NCBI RefSeq assembly: GCF_011075055.1 | Contig: NC_058141.1 | Coordinates: 1,302,001 to 1,366,000, forward strand | Length of the DNA: 64,000 nt | Source: Mangifera indica | Taxonomy: Eukaryota > Streptophyta > Magnoliopsida > Sapindales > Anacardiaceae | Direction of reading: 5' to 3' | Shown: piece by piece, positions 9,935 through 21,381 of the stretch | Layout: every line of letters begins with the position of its first letter | Numbering within the stretch: position 1 is the first letter of the stretch | Program-made: the position numbers and the translations under genes | The notes under the pieces: generated by a model | Database searches by the model: none | What the model was told of the DNA's origin: nothing | Seen by the model: only the letters and a program-made list of their open reading frames with translations

Positions 9935-12799
9935 AGACATGGCAATGGGTCGGGTAGACTCTAGCTCTAGCCCATCGAGCTTATGGGTCGGGCTGGGCCC
10001 TAAGCCTATACAATAATGGGCCTTCGGGGCTAGGCCGACCCATAAATTCTAGCCTATTTAAACAATTTTTTAAAATTTAATTAAAATTTTTAAATACAAA
10101 TTATTTTTCAATTATTAAAACCAAGGACAGTACCTTGAACATTTTATTTATAATGCTTCACTTGTGGCAGAGGGATACTTTGGTTACATGATAAAAAATA
10201 TTATAAGTTTATAGTGTAGTACAAATAAATTAATTTACATAGTGTATAAATTACAAATATAAATAAAATATATATACTATATCATTTATCTACTTATCTT
10301 CAACATCCAAATCTCTGAATTCTACAAAGATATCTTTTCCTACATGATTCTGTATTTTAAAATCAGCTTTGACTCATTTCTTCATACACATTATTGCTTT
10401 GACCATATTTGGGTGTAAATTGGATCATTTATCATCCAACATGCATCCATCTGCATTAAAAGTGGATTTTGATACTACAATCGACACCGGAGGTGTTAGT
10501 AGATCTTAGGCCATGACAGCAAGCACAGGAAAAATTTTTACCTTGTCTTTTCACCATGCCAAAATATCTAATTTTTTAGCATTATATCTTTGAATAATTT
10601 CTAGATAATAGTCAATATTGATATAATTACAAAATTGGCCATAATTTGTACTTTAAGTGACAGCCTGCATACCTTTGTGCAAAAGAGATTATATGCGTGA
10701 CTTTTTTTGCTTGAACTACAGGAATTTACCTTTGGTACAAAACTTTGTCCAATCCTTCCATATTTTTGTTCATAAATACTATACATATTAAGTAAAAAGT
10801 CTTAAACATATTCAACAGAATTAACATTGTTATTAATTGATAAAGTTTCATTAATAACATCAATTAAACTTTGTAGTCTATTAGTTTTTGCCCTAAGATC
10901 TAAAATAGTAGTTAGAGAATAAAGTAAAAGAATTTCACTCCAATATTTTTAAAATTTTTGTTCTATTTGCTTATATATATTTTAAAAAGTATAATAAGAC
11001 TTAAGAGACCTATGTTCTTTAAAAATATCACTTATTTCTACCATACTATATATTATTGAACAAATTGTTGGATAATACACATCTGAGCAATGCTTCGTGA
11101 CTGTCTTCTATGGCTCTAACATGTTCATTAGAGCTAAAGTTATCTCTCAATCTTGATCTTTCAAAAAAAAAAAGGATTCGATGAATATTTTGATTGGGTA
11201 TTAAAGTACCGTGTTATAGAAATTTCACACCCTTCGCACGCTTTTAACGTGAGGTATGTTGAATTCCACCTAGTTTTAGTATCTACTTTTAATTTTTTTT
11301 TCTCAATCTTATTGATTTACATAATTGATAATATGTTTGTACCCATGATGAGGATGATGAAATGTATGCAATGACATGTCTAATTACTTGTATATGTTTT
11401 TTAGCCAAACTCAAGTTTTCTTGAGCTATTAAATTAATAATATGATATGCACACCTAATATGAAATAATTTTTTATTAAATAAAGGAGATAAATGCTTAT
11501 ACATTATTCAATAACTTTATCATTTTTTTTGGTGTTATAAAAAATAATTGAAAAAATAGAATATTTAATTTTATATTCATAAAAAATATTTGCTAATGCA
11601 TGATAAATTGTAAGACCATTATGCGAATATTTTAAATTTCTAACTGCAATAATTTTTTTGCATAACTACCAATCAGAATTAATATAATAGGTAGTTGCAT
11701 AAAGATACCCTACATCTTGATTTGTAGCAATCCGTAGATTAGAAATTATTGAAATAATACCATTAAAATTACTTAATTCTCCAATAACTTTTAATTTTAT
11801 TAATTCATAATTTCTCAGAATATCTAACCTAAAAGTTGACCTATGAATTTTTCTAAATGCTGGTTGAGCACTATTTTACATCATCTATTCTAAAATTTCA
11901 TCTTCTACATAACTAAAAGGTTGATTAGAAGTAATTACATACATGGTCATGTAGTCTTGTATCTTCATTTAATCGTATGTGAAAGTTTACATTTCTCCCA
12001 TGTGTTCGAAATTGCTTAGACCCCCTGCTAAAGTGGCGTTGAGACAAACGGACCGCAATCAAGTGAATGCAATTTGTTTTTGTCGTTTGAGCTCTGTGGA
12101 ATTTTTTTTACAGTAATCAATAACGTGTCGATGAAGATGTTCTGTGTCACTTGTACTTGCACATGTCAAACAAGAACCATAATGTTTACATACTACTCGG
12201 TGAATTAATTTTCTTTCTATCGTTTCCTTTATTCTATCGAAATGCTTCCACACCATTAACGTTTGTTTTCCTTTTCTCTCTATCAAATAATATGAACTTG
12301 TACTTGTACCACTTTCATCTATTGATGCTCCATCTATTCCACCTTGTGCATTATCAATAATATCATCAGCGTCACATGATAATATTCAAATAGATTGAAT
12401 TTATTTGGCATTTGATCTATTTGTAATATTTTGTAATGATAAAATTGAAATAAAAATGAAATTATAAATACAAATAATTATTATTTACAAATTCAGATAG
12501 ATTTCGAAAGATAGTTGATGAGAGAAAATGAGTTGAGAATATAATAAAAGAATTGAGATTGAGATATTGAGAGAAATTGAAATTGAAGAAGAGTTAGATT
12601 AGTTTATATAGAGAAAAATAAATAAAAAAAAAAATTAAACAATGGCTATTGGTCGGAGGCCAATAGCTGTTGAAGGCTTCTACCATCTGCTCTAAGAATT
12701 TTTTTAAATTTTTATTTTTTTAAATAGTAATGGGTCAGGAAGGACTAGTCTATGAGCTTAATATTAAAGCCCATAACCCAAATCTGACACACTACAATG
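9935..12799 (-). mobile_element. Decayed hAT element with broken transposase
   Basis: The left end reads AGACATGGCAATGGGTC and the right end is an imperfect inverse (GACACACTACAATG). The flanks TTGATCCA (9927-9934) and TTGAGTCA (12800-12807) match at 6 of 8, consistent with an old 8-bp duplication. GGGTCGGG/GGCCC words crowd the left subterminal region. About 2.87 kb. It lies inside a TTGAGT-type MITE, so it is the younger of the two. It is a different hAT lineage from the element at 37691-40502, judging by its ends. Confidence 0.8.
10300..12290 (-). pseudogene. hAT-family transposase, pseudogene (BED finger type)
   Basis: Transposase relic in a decayed hAT element. Read on the - strand in several frames. 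A BED-type zinc finger lies at 12059-12286, with a WKHF block, a Cys pair and HLHRHV...C. A central domain with RCAYHIINLIAQ and YISSSSS motifs sits at 11290-11500. The C-terminal hAT dimerisation region is at about 10300-10520, recognisable as FPVLAVMA, then PVSIVVSKSTF, then a degenerate LDD motif. Stop codons and frameshifts separate all three blocks, so no functional enzyme can be made. Intact family members cut and paste DNA between inverted ends of this type. The leader at 12520-12600 is GAGATTGAGA-rich like that of the second hAT family in this window. Confidence 0.82.
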
Positions 12800-12880
12800 T
12801 TGAGTCAAACTCCAAATTCGTATTTTGGATCAAGTCTCTATTTGACTTGACCTAATTGATATGTCTAATTGATCCAATTC
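12800..12880. mobile_element. TTGAGT-type MITE, right part
   Basis: TTGAGTCAAACTCCAAATTCG continues the element that begins at 9467. The two parts are separated by the hAT insertion 9935-12799. Confidence 0.5.
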
Positions 12881-13865
12881 AAGGAAAGAATCCTTGTTTG
12901 GGGGGCAAAAAAAGAGCTGGAGAGACGACCGTTTGTTTGTAATATTATGTTGTTATGAAGTCTAAATCTCATGCATGACTAGTATCGAAAACTATCAGTC
13001 AACGTGAAAACATGTGAAGCTGCGGCCAACTTCCTTTACTAATTATCTTGCTTCTGTCGTTAATTAATTATAATTAATTAATTAATTATTGTCCATTATT
13101 CATTTATTCCTTTTCAAATGTTTAGCTGTTTGACTAGGCGGTGATAAAAAAATTTCGCTCCGAGGAAGAACCTAAAATTATTGGTGTAATTACATAAAGT
13201 AATAATCAACACAGATTTTTAAAATGATTTGGTTCATATATTGAAATTCAAAAATAAAATATAATTACATAATTGAGAATAAATATATATAAATTTTAGT
13301 ATATTAATTTAAATATTTAAAAAAATTTCTTGATCGTATTATTCCAAAAAAAAAAATATAATTTCTAGGAGATAGAGAGGAGACATGATTGAGCGTGGAA
13401 CTGCTAAGATTCGCCCACCCTGCTGTTTTTGGGTATAAAAACTTCTACCAATATTTTGAGTCATCTTGTGTAGGGTTAAATTTATCTTCATTTAAATTAA
13501 TGTATAATATTATCAAAATATTATCAATAAAATAAATAATATTATTAAAAAAATAAATAATTTCATCAAAACGATAAACAAATTTAATTTAAATTAGATT
13601 ATTAAACTAAAACTCTAACTTGAATTCAATTCGTTTGTGCTAATCGTGAATTTGAACCCAAAAAATTGTAACAACACTCAAAAAGTTGTAATAAGAGACA
13701 AGGACTTATACTTAACGGCAACTAACAAACACCAAAAAGGTTTGTCAAAACTTCCCTTTCTCTTCTCTGCCACCATCTTCAATACCTCTCTCACTTTCCC
13801 ACACTTTCACGCATGGGCAAACCACCGGTCCAAGTCAACTTTCCTTCTGTCCAAACACCCACTAT
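12881..13865. other. Upstream region of the MYB gene
   Basis: AT-rich, with TTAATTAATTAATTAATT-like runs at 13060-13090. No gene was found. The pyrimidine-rich stretch at 13750-13960 (CTTTCCTCTTCTTTCCC) is typical of a plant core promoter and leader. Confidence 0.4.
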
Positions 13866-13874
13866 TATATATAA
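13866..13874 (+). promoter_or_regulatory. Probable TATA box of the MYB gene
   Basis: TATATATAA lies about 120 bp before the start codon, followed by a CT-rich leader. Spacing suggests transcription starting near 13900 and a leader of about 90 bases. Confidence 0.6.
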
Positions 13875-13992
13875 TTCACTTTCCTCTTCTTTCCCTGATC
13901 CCTTGTGCTTCCACAACCTCCTCCTTCCTTCCTTTTTTCTCTCCATATATTTCTACCTCCATATAAATTCAACTAGGGTTTCCATTTTCTCA

Positions 13993-15432
13993 ATGAGAAA
14001 GCCTTGCTGTGACAAGCAGGACACCAACAAAGGCGCCTGGTCCAAACAAGAAGACCAGAAACTTATTGATTATATTCGAAAACACGGCGAAGGTTGCTGG
14101 CGAACTCTCCCTCAAGCTGCAGGTATCTTTCCATCTATTTATTTATTTATCTATATATCATTCTGAAACGAAATTGAAATCAAGCATCTTGAATTCTGAG
14201 ATGACATTGAAATCATTTCTTTTATATTTTGGAACATTTGTCGTATTACAACTGGGAAAAGAAACTTTTTTTTCTTCCAAATCTTTATTTTTTGTTGTTT
14301 GAATCTATTTTTTAAGTGTAAGTTTATAATGGGGTACGTTTTGAATTGTTGTCGATCAGGGCTACTTCGCTGTGGTAAAAGTTGTAGACTGAGATGGATA
14401 AATTATCTTCGGCCTGACCTGAAAAGAGGCAACTTTGCCGAGGATGAAGAAGATCTCATCATCAAACTTCATGCACTCCTTGGCAATAGGTTAAACAAAA
14501 TTTCTCTTTCGCGAAATTTTTCTTTCTTGTTCTTCCACTTTCTTGACACGTGAAGAGTAAAAAGAATGTGAACGATATATATTGCTAGGAAAAACTGTGG
14601 GAGGTATCGACTTATCATTTTTCTTTTTTGGTCAATTCTATTTTTTTATTAAATAAAATTGCAATTTTAAAATTTTATGTCAAAAGGACCAAATGATTAA
14701 ACTTTTATTATTATTTTTTAAGATACCAAACAAATCACGTTGTTTCTAAAATAAAACAAAACAAATAATCATAATTGTGTTAATTTGTTTAGTATTTTCA
14801 GTGAAAAATATTGAAAATTAGGTTTATTCTATAAGAAATTTTAAAAGTTTTATTCATTTAATAAGAAATATGAGATTTAAATCTTTTTAATTAGAAATAA
14901 ATAAAGTTTGTTCTCTTTAACAAAAAAATTAATTTTGGTTTAATACTTTTAAATATTGTTATCCCTATTTATTTGGAGTACATTTTTGCTTTTGTGCCAA
15001 TTAAGCTCTTGAATTACTATTTTTTTAATGGTGTTTTTATTTTTATTTTTCAGGTGGTCACTGATAGCTGGAAGATTGCCTGGGCGTACAGACAATGAAG
15101 TGAAAAATTATTGGAATTCCCATTTAAGGAGGAAGCTTATAAACATGGGGATCGATCCAAATAATCATAGATTAAACCACAGTCTTCCTCGTCCTGCACA
15201 TCCTATCTTGACGAGCATAGAAACAATACAAATGAAAAACGATATGAATAATACACAACGGTATGACAATGATCAAGTTTCTGATGCCAGAAGTTGCTTG
15301 GACGATGAGACACCACGTGGGTCGTTGACGTTGCCTGATTTGAACCTCGATCTCTCTATGAGCTTTCCTTCACCTTCTTCATCACTTGGTATTAATAGGG
15401 ATGAAGATCTGGAGAAAAAAAATCAACATTGA
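13993..15432 (+). CDS. R2R3-MYB transcription repressor, subgroup 4 / C2-type
   Basis: Three exons: 13993-14122, 14360-14489 and 15054-15432 (212 codons), with GT-AG introns at the two positions usual for R2R3-MYB genes. The start MRKPCCDKQ is standard. R2 and R3 hold the regular Trp pattern, with Trp-spaced helices and the [14 protein letters not shown] block. R3 carries the bHLH-partner signature (DL..K...L......L...R at [14 protein letters not shown]...). After the repeats come a C1 motif (GIDPNNHR) and an EAR repression motif (PDLNLDLS). This combination marks the subgroup-4 / FaMYB1-MYBC2 class, which joins MYB-bHLH-WD40 complexes in the nucleus and represses anthocyanin, proanthocyanidin or phenylpropanoid genes. 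The exact target branch cannot be told. The frame ends just after an 8-A run (15415-15422). A typical C-terminal tail follows in the next frame, so the protein may be truncated. Confidence 0.95.
14620..14985. repeat. AT foldback repeat in MYB intron 2
   Basis: Same type as 1590-1990: TTTTTTATTAAATAAAATTGC / AAAAGGACCAAATGATTAAAC in the left half and complementary AAAAGTTTTATTC words in the right. It lies wholly within intron 2 and leaves the splice sites intact. Confidence 0.45.
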
Positions 15433-15496
15433 TCGTAATCTAAGCCAAAAAGAACAAATGCCTTCTGACGCTGCCGCACTTGTTCTCTTCCAATAA
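15433..15496 (+). other. Out-of-frame continuation of the MYB C-terminus
   Basis: In the +1 frame, the sequence just after the annotated stop stays open for 21 codons and ends in ALVLFQ before TAA (15494-15496). This resembles the TLLLFR-type terminal repression motif of C2-class MYB repressors. It would be joined to the annotated frame if the A-run at 15415-15422 had seven instead of eight bases. Confidence 0.6.
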
Positions 15497-15675
15497 TCAG
15501 TCTCATTTTGCACAAATTAATTGTTCCAAATAGCCAATTAATAGAAATCGTCCCATTTTAGTCAGCTAGAAGAGGGTTGAGATTTTCTTGTATATTTTAG
15601 TAGTAATTGCCTTAAATAATATATTTTTGACATAAGTGTATTGAATTTCAAGTTAAATTTCATTTGCCTAAACTT

Positions 15676-16123
15676 AGGGCTGGACTTGAATTGAGCAAGC
15701 TTCTCTCGAATTACTATTCTAGTCCAATTCGAACTGGAGTTTCAGTTTGATAGTTCAATTTGAATTTTTTTATGATACGATAAATTTGGCCAGAGAAATT
15801 ATTTATCCCATCAATGTTATTATTCATTCTACCAGCAAGCTCCAACGATAATTCCAACTAGTTTGAACGAGTTTGAGCCCACCATTTAGAATTTGTGCTA
15901 AACTTGAGTTAGCTGATGTTCAGTTGAATTCAATCGAATTCTAGCTAGAGTTTTGGGTTGTTGGGTTGACTCGAATCCCTCTTCAACCATACTAATCATC
16001 CCACCGATGATACTATTCATCTATTGCTAACCTTCGATGATATTTCTAGCCAATTTAAATGAGCTCAAATCCAAACTCAAGCCAACCTATGTTCAAACTT
16101 GGTTCGATTCAAATCTAGCCATA
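15676..16123. mobile_element. TTGAGT-type MITE, core subfamily B
   Basis: Begins AGGGCTGGACTTGAATTGAGC and ends CGATTCAAATCTAGCCATA. Flanks are CCTAAACTT (15667-15675) and CCTAATCTT (16124-16132), 8 of 9 matching. The core has GATGATACTATTCATC-type words (15800-16025) in place of the AAAACGACG core. It lies 180-240 bp after the MYB frame, so it may overlap the MYB 3' region. Confidence 0.82.
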
Positions 16124-16654
16124 CCTAATCTTACAAACTATATGTGAAAGCATGCATGAAGATTGAAGAAGAATTTCATAATTTCACTTCATATATCTTT
16201 AGATCTATAGATACTGAGACTGGCTGAATAAATTTGATGTGGGGACAAAGTTTTTGTTTGCGATAACGTGAGCCTACACTATGGATAATGCATTAAAATA
16301 GTATCCGTATGAAAGAAAAAAACAAAACCAGAAGATTCCAATCCAATATAAACCTTGAAATTTTGAACGAAAATGTTACTAACTTTCACGCCAAATTTAA
16401 GTCAAGTACCAAACATTCAAAGCAGAAACATTTGGTGCTTGAAATTTCTGGATTGACGCCAGTTTTTGCTCTGTAATTCTCTCTGTATTGTAGTAGTTGC
16501 ATGTGCGTAGAAGTACCAACTAACATAAATTACAAGATATAAAGTTGACTATGTCACAATTCCTCGGAAAATTTTCACAGTTTTTTTCCCTTTTTTTTTT
16601 CTGGTGCATGTGTGTCCTCCACGTTTATCTACCATTCAAATAGAGATTGGAGAT
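16124..16654. other. Unique sequence, nothing recognised
   Basis: No reading frame or repeat ends of note. Confidence 0.3.
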
Positions 16655-17118
16655 AGGGTGAATCCAATCTGAGCTAGGTTGGACTGAATCCATAACATGG
16701 TCTAAATTAATGAATTGATTTCAGTTTGGAGTTTTAGTTTAGTAATAAAATTTGGGATCGACTCATTTGTTCATCTGATGATATTTTTATTCTATTTGTG
16801 ATATTATTAACCATTTTCATGATACTATTTACACTGTCGATGACTCTGTGATGAGATTGTACACTAACTTGAATAAACTTGAGCTTGAATTCAAGTCAAA
16901 CATTATGTCTTTAATCTGAGTCTGAGCTAGCCGATAGCTTGAATTAAATCCACCCTCAATTGAATCGATCAATAGCTCAGTTCATGTTCCAATGATATTA
17001 TACAATGACTTGAATGAGCTCGAATTCAAATTCAAATTCAAATCAGGCATAATACCTTCAATTTGAGCTGAGCTACCAAGCTTGAGTTGGCCAATAGCTC
17101 AGCTTGAATTCACCACTA
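16655..17118. mobile_element. TTGAGT-type MITE, core subfamily B
   Basis: Begins AGGGTGAATCCAATCTGAGC and ends CTTGAATTCACCACT. Flanks are ATTGGAGAT (16646-16654) and TTTGAAGAT (17119-17127), 7 of 9. The core (16770-16990) repeats GATGATATTTTTATTC and ATGATACTATTTAC words. Confidence 0.78.
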
Positions 17119-17127
17119 TTTGAAGAT

Positions 17128-17569
17128 ACCCCCTGATGAGTTCCTTATTACAAGGATTTTCCCCTCTCCATATTTGTTGTCAAGGAGATTGAGATTGCTT
17201 TGCCTAAATGGCTTACGTGAATTCAATTTTGTCTTACGATAAATATCATTTTTTAAATGTTCAAATGCTTTTGATCAATGTTAGTAGATTTTTTTTTGTT
17301 ATATATGAAGTGCCAGCTGGTTCCATTTTGTTTCGAATTTATAATATTAGGTTTGTGTAAGTTTACAGGCTGATAACTATATAAAGAGTGAATAATTGTT
17401 GCCCGCAAAATAAAGTTGGAGAAGTCCAAGAAAAGTCCCTGATGACTAATTAAAATAGTAAACTTAATTTGGTAGACAACATTGGACACTTTGTCTAATT
17501 TCTAAAGTTCGTAAACTCCGAGATAAGAGAGAGGATCCCTGATACAAGCATTGATAGTTAGTTTCCACA

Positions 17570-17627
<58 letters not shown>

Positions 17628-18677
17628 TTAACTATGATATATTAAAATGATGTTGTTTTATTATCAAACCGAATGATAATTTGAGTTCAAATCCATTACT
17701 TTTAAAAGAGATTGAATTGATAAGAATAGCGAAATTTCAATTCAAACTTAAAATAAGTTTGTTGATTGGAACTTAACTGAAAAAAAAAATTTAATATATT
17801 AATTTTTAAATTATGATTTTTATATTTATATATTTATTAATTATCTTTTTTAAATAATAGACATAACAAACCTAAATGGGATTAAGAAGGGTCGGTTGAT
17901 TGATTGACACTTTTTTAAAATTTTTAATTTTGTATATGTAAAATATCAATATGAATGCCAAATTTTTATATTGACCTCTTTGCATTTCATTATTTTTTCA
18001 TTGACTCAACTATATTTTATTTTTATTCAACATTGATCTTATGCATCATTGAGTATAAAAATAAGATCTTAACAATGAAAATGTAAGATTTAAAATTATT
18101 CAAAGACTTATAGATAGTTTATTTAAACTAAGTAGATTATTTTCAAACTCGAGTTCAACTCAAATATCGAACTCAAATGACTTAACCTTGAGCTCAACTC
18201 AACATTAGTCAAGCTAAGCCCAAGCAGATCAGGGCATTTACACCCCTCGTTGCATTTCATCAATGGTGAAACAAAGATTTGGATGAGAAAGAGCATTATA
18301 GAATATAAGAAGAAATGGTGGACAGTTGGTTATAAAGAAGGTAAAAAAGAAATTATTCAAAACGAAGACATTGGAAGAGTGGTTATAAATAATTAATTAG
18401 CACCTAATCAAAGGGAAGAAGAAAAAATGTTGAGACAGATCCGAAAAGTCGGTGCTTCAATATTAGGAACGAATTAATGAAGCATCTGACAATCCATTTG
18501 AAGTTATACCACCAATTAGTCAAAGGAGTTTATTAAAAGTCATAAGCATTTTCTTTTTTAAAGTGCTCATAGAATTTGGAATAAGCTATTTTATGAGTTA
18601 TATAATAAGATCCACAAACTGTTTTTTTTTTCTTAATTTAATTTCTTTAGATGTATTAGTGTTTATAAATGTGCCTT
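17128..18677. other. Intergenic with microsatellite and MITE traces
   Basis: No gene was found. An (AT)n run lies at 17573-17623. A fragment of the TTGAGT-type family (CGAGTTCAACTCAAATATCG ...) lies at about 18120-18250. The rest is unassigned. Confidence 0.4.
17573..17623. repeat. (AT)n microsatellite
   Basis: About 25 uninterrupted AT units. Confidence 0.97.
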
Positions 18678-18890
18678 AGGGTAAGATTCGATCTAAACTG
18701 TTTAAATTTGAATTCAAACTTTCGAAATTCGAACTAGTTCAAGCTAAAGCCATTGAATTTGTTTTCATAAATAAATTGAGTTTGAATCTCAATTTGGCAA
18801 TCTTAAACCAATGTTGAAATAACCCCTTTGGTTTGAGTTAATCTCTAATTAAATCTTGTTTAGGTTCAATCCAGATAGAATTTAACCTGA
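18678..18890. mobile_element. TTGAGT-type MITE, short copy
   Basis: Begins AGGGTAAGATTCGATCTAAAC and ends GATAGAATTTAACCTGA, with flanks ATGTGCCTT and ATATGCACT (6 of 9). The core is lost. Confidence 0.6.
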
Positions 18891-18964
18891 ATATGCACTA
18901 ATATATTGAAGTTCTTCTTGATAAGTTATGACTAGAATACTTTTTTGTATTTCTTTAGCATGCA

Positions 18965-18968
<4 letters not shown>

Positions 18969-19016
<48 letters not shown>
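18969..19016. repeat. (AT)24 microsatellite
   Basis: Uninterrupted AT run, directly next to a palindromic MITE copy. Confidence 0.97.
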
Positions 19017-19019
<3 letters not shown>

Positions 19020-19165
19020 TAAAAAGTTGTATTATGTATATAAACAATGTATATAAATTTATACATAAATGATGAAATGTTATTATATAATTAAATGATT
19101 TTAAATTAGAGATAAAACAACACCCGCATGGTGATATGTTATTGTTTGTGTATATAGCTTTATTG
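19020..19165. mobile_element. Palindromic AT-rich MITE (family 3)
   Basis: Holds the family words TTTTAAATTAGAGATAAAA and GTGATATGTTATTGTTTGTG, in a palindromic layout. The left end merges with the AT microsatellite. Confidence 0.55.
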
Positions 19166-19220
19166 TTTCATAAATTCTATTTTTAGAAACTCTTATTCTT
19201 TAAATATTACTCAAAATATT

Positions 19221-19675
19221 ACATTTGGACCTGAACCGAGCTGGCTAGGTTTTTAAGTTAGCTCAACTTGGTTTATTTCGATTCAAATTTGTTTAGATTG
19301 AGTTTAAGCTAAAAGAGTTGGTTCATTACTAAAATTGAGTCAAATTTAAACTAAAAAGAGTTTGACTCAATTTAGCTCATAAGTCAAGTAAATGGCTCAA
19401 ATAGATTTGACCCTGGCTCACCACTTGATTGGTATAATGTCAAGTGATTTTCAAAATGATATTGGGTAAAATGATGTTATCTTGTTAGTGAGTAGCGAAC
19501 TCAAGCCATGAACTTGAACCAGGCTTTAAACTCCAAGCTTAGGGATTGAACTCAGCGACCCTAACTTTGGCTCAACAAACATGACCTAAACTTGAGCCAC
19601 TCATCTTTAATTCAAGTTGAACTTGAGCTATAGGATGTTCAAGCACGGCTTCATATCCAGATCTAACTTTGATAG
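19221..19675. mobile_element. TTGAGT-type MITE, core subfamily A
   Basis: Begins near TTGGACCTGAACCGAGC and ends near CATATCCAGATCTAAC. The core at 19440-19490 is CAAAATGATATTGGGTAAAAT / GATGTTATCTTG. Flanking duplication is not clear. Confidence 0.55.
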
Positions 19676-19724
19676 GCCATACTCAACCTTGATTATCAAA
19701 TTAAAGAAAATATTTAAAAAATAA

Positions 19725-19856
19725 TAAAAACTATGTGCACAAACAACGTGTTTAAACAATGACACATATTATTATGTGATTAGATGTTGTTTTATCTCTA
19801 ATTTAAAACTACTCAATCAAATGGTAACATATCATTATTTGTGCATATAGCACTAA
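19725..19856. mobile_element. Palindromic AT-rich MITE (family 3), near-complete copy
   Basis: Imperfect inverted ends CTATGTGCACAAACAA / TTATTTGTGCATATAG enclose ATTATGTGATTAGATG, TTTATCTCTAATTTAAAAC and AATGGTAACATATCATT. No coding capacity. Other copies: 19020-19165, 23228-23384, 26745-26910, 47460-47860 and weaker ones at 4840-4990, 6360-6530, 22330-22420 and 46590-46690. Confidence 0.65.
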
Positions 19857-19899
19857 CCTTTCAGAGAACACTAAAGAACATTGAGTCACCAAATTATTT

Positions 19900-20216
19900 C
19901 AAGAAAAATATTATGCTGTAGAGCAGGAGAACGTCCCATTTTCTGAAACCAAATGGGTGGCCATGGTGAAATGAGAGATGAATACAAAGAGTAGATAAAT
20001 ATGTACCATTACTGATTGATAAGTTTGCCTTTTGTGGTAGCATTTGCAAACCCTAAGAAGGGTTTTGTTTTATTCTGTGTGTGACTTATCCTTCTTCTTC
20101 TTCTTCTTCCTCCTTCTTACCTGTAAGTCTTCCTCAGAAGTATCAACTAGTTTGCTGTTTGGTGGTGGCTTCTAGATACTTGAACGGTCAATGTACGGCA
20201 CATGATTTGACTGAGA

Positions 20217-20247
<31 letters not shown>

Positions 20248-20335
20248 ACCCAACTCTGCAATTTTCAAGCCATTTGGTGCTCAATTTCATTCAAAACCTA
20301 CCACCCAACCGCGGAGTGCTTTTCTCTGGGTTGGT
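19900..20335. other. Leader-like sequence, no gene attached
   Basis: Less AT-rich than its surroundings, with a (CTT)n tract at 20091-20115, a (GA)n tract at 20217-20247 and CCAACCGCGGAG at 20306. These are features of plant 5' leaders or promoters, but no coding exon follows. It may be a relic of a lost gene. Confidence 0.35.
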
Positions 20336-20344
20336 CGAAGGACA

Positions 20345-20880
20345 TTTTCAATCTTGGTTATTAGTATATACTTGGTATTGTATGATATAAGTAAAAAACG
20401 ATATGTACTTTAAACAATATAAAAAATTAAGGTAAACATTACATACATTATATGATAAGATACATATTATTAATACGAATCGATACATATTTGTTAAAAA
20501 GCGATATTATGGTTGGGTTGTATTTGATAAATTTTAGAATTTTTGGAGGTGTTCAGACATTTTTCAAGATAATAATAGGCAATTAATTTTTTTATTATTT
20601 TGTTAATATTATTTTTTAAAAAAAGTATTAAATGATACAATACAATATACGATGCATGATATCAAAAATTAGATTTTTGATGATATAATACATGATTTGA
20701 CTACTATACAAGGGTAATGTCCAATTGTGACAATTAGTATATCATGAAATATGATACATGTATAATATAATCTGATATGGTAAAAAAAAATAGTTTATAT
20801 TTTAAGATGCATAAAAAATTGATATGATACAATAGACATATTAGACAATACAATATATGTCGGCTTGTATTAAAAATTTT
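20345..20880. repeat. GATACAATA-rich dispersed repeat
   Basis: Repeated GTATTGTATGATATAAG / ATGATACAATACAATATACG words. A shorter related stretch lies in inverse orientation at 41590-41780, sharing TTTTTGATACACGAC-type and TTAACAAAATAAAAATAAAA blocks. Probably a non-autonomous element of unknown class. Confidence 0.5.
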
Positions 20881-21084
20881 ATTTATATGGATTGATATAA
20901 CTTTTTAGAAAATATGTATATCAGAGAAATTTCAAAACTATGCAATAGATGAAAGTTTTGTGTATTCAGATTTTGGTCTTGAACAAGAAAGAGTTGAATA
21001 GCATTGAGAATTGAAAACATGACATGACTAGGAATAGGGGGGACCAATTGATGCATTGTGAGAGAGAAATGAATAGCATATATA

Positions 21085-21360
21085 TTATATATGAATTCGA
21101 ATCGAGACAAGTTAGGCTCGGAGTCAATATTCAACTCAAATAAGCTAAACTACAGCTAAAAAAGAATTAGCTCATCAAGCTTAACTCTGCTTAAAATTGA
21201 TGTCAGTTTCAAAACTCGTTCCATTGGTGAAATTTTTTCTTTTTATTTAACTATTTTTTTCTTCTATAACAACTCTTCTTCTTTTGTAATGTTACTATCT
21301 AGAAACTCAAACTAATTATTCTGAATTTCAATCGAACTCCAATTGACCTTTGTCCAAATA
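21085..21360. mobile_element. TTGAGT-type MITE fragment
   Basis: GAATTCGAATCGAGACAAG through CTCAAATAAGC and CTCATCAAGCTTAACTC to CCAATTGACC. The ends are eroded. Confidence 0.4.
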
Positions 21361-21381
21361 TACATTTGATCAATAATCATA

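Noticed and set aside
20205..20250. miR156-like text (TTGACTGAGAAGAGAGAGAG) next to a GA repeat
   Set aside because: The match to the mature miRNA is poor and is mostly the GA repeat. No paired star sequence is found within hairpin distance.
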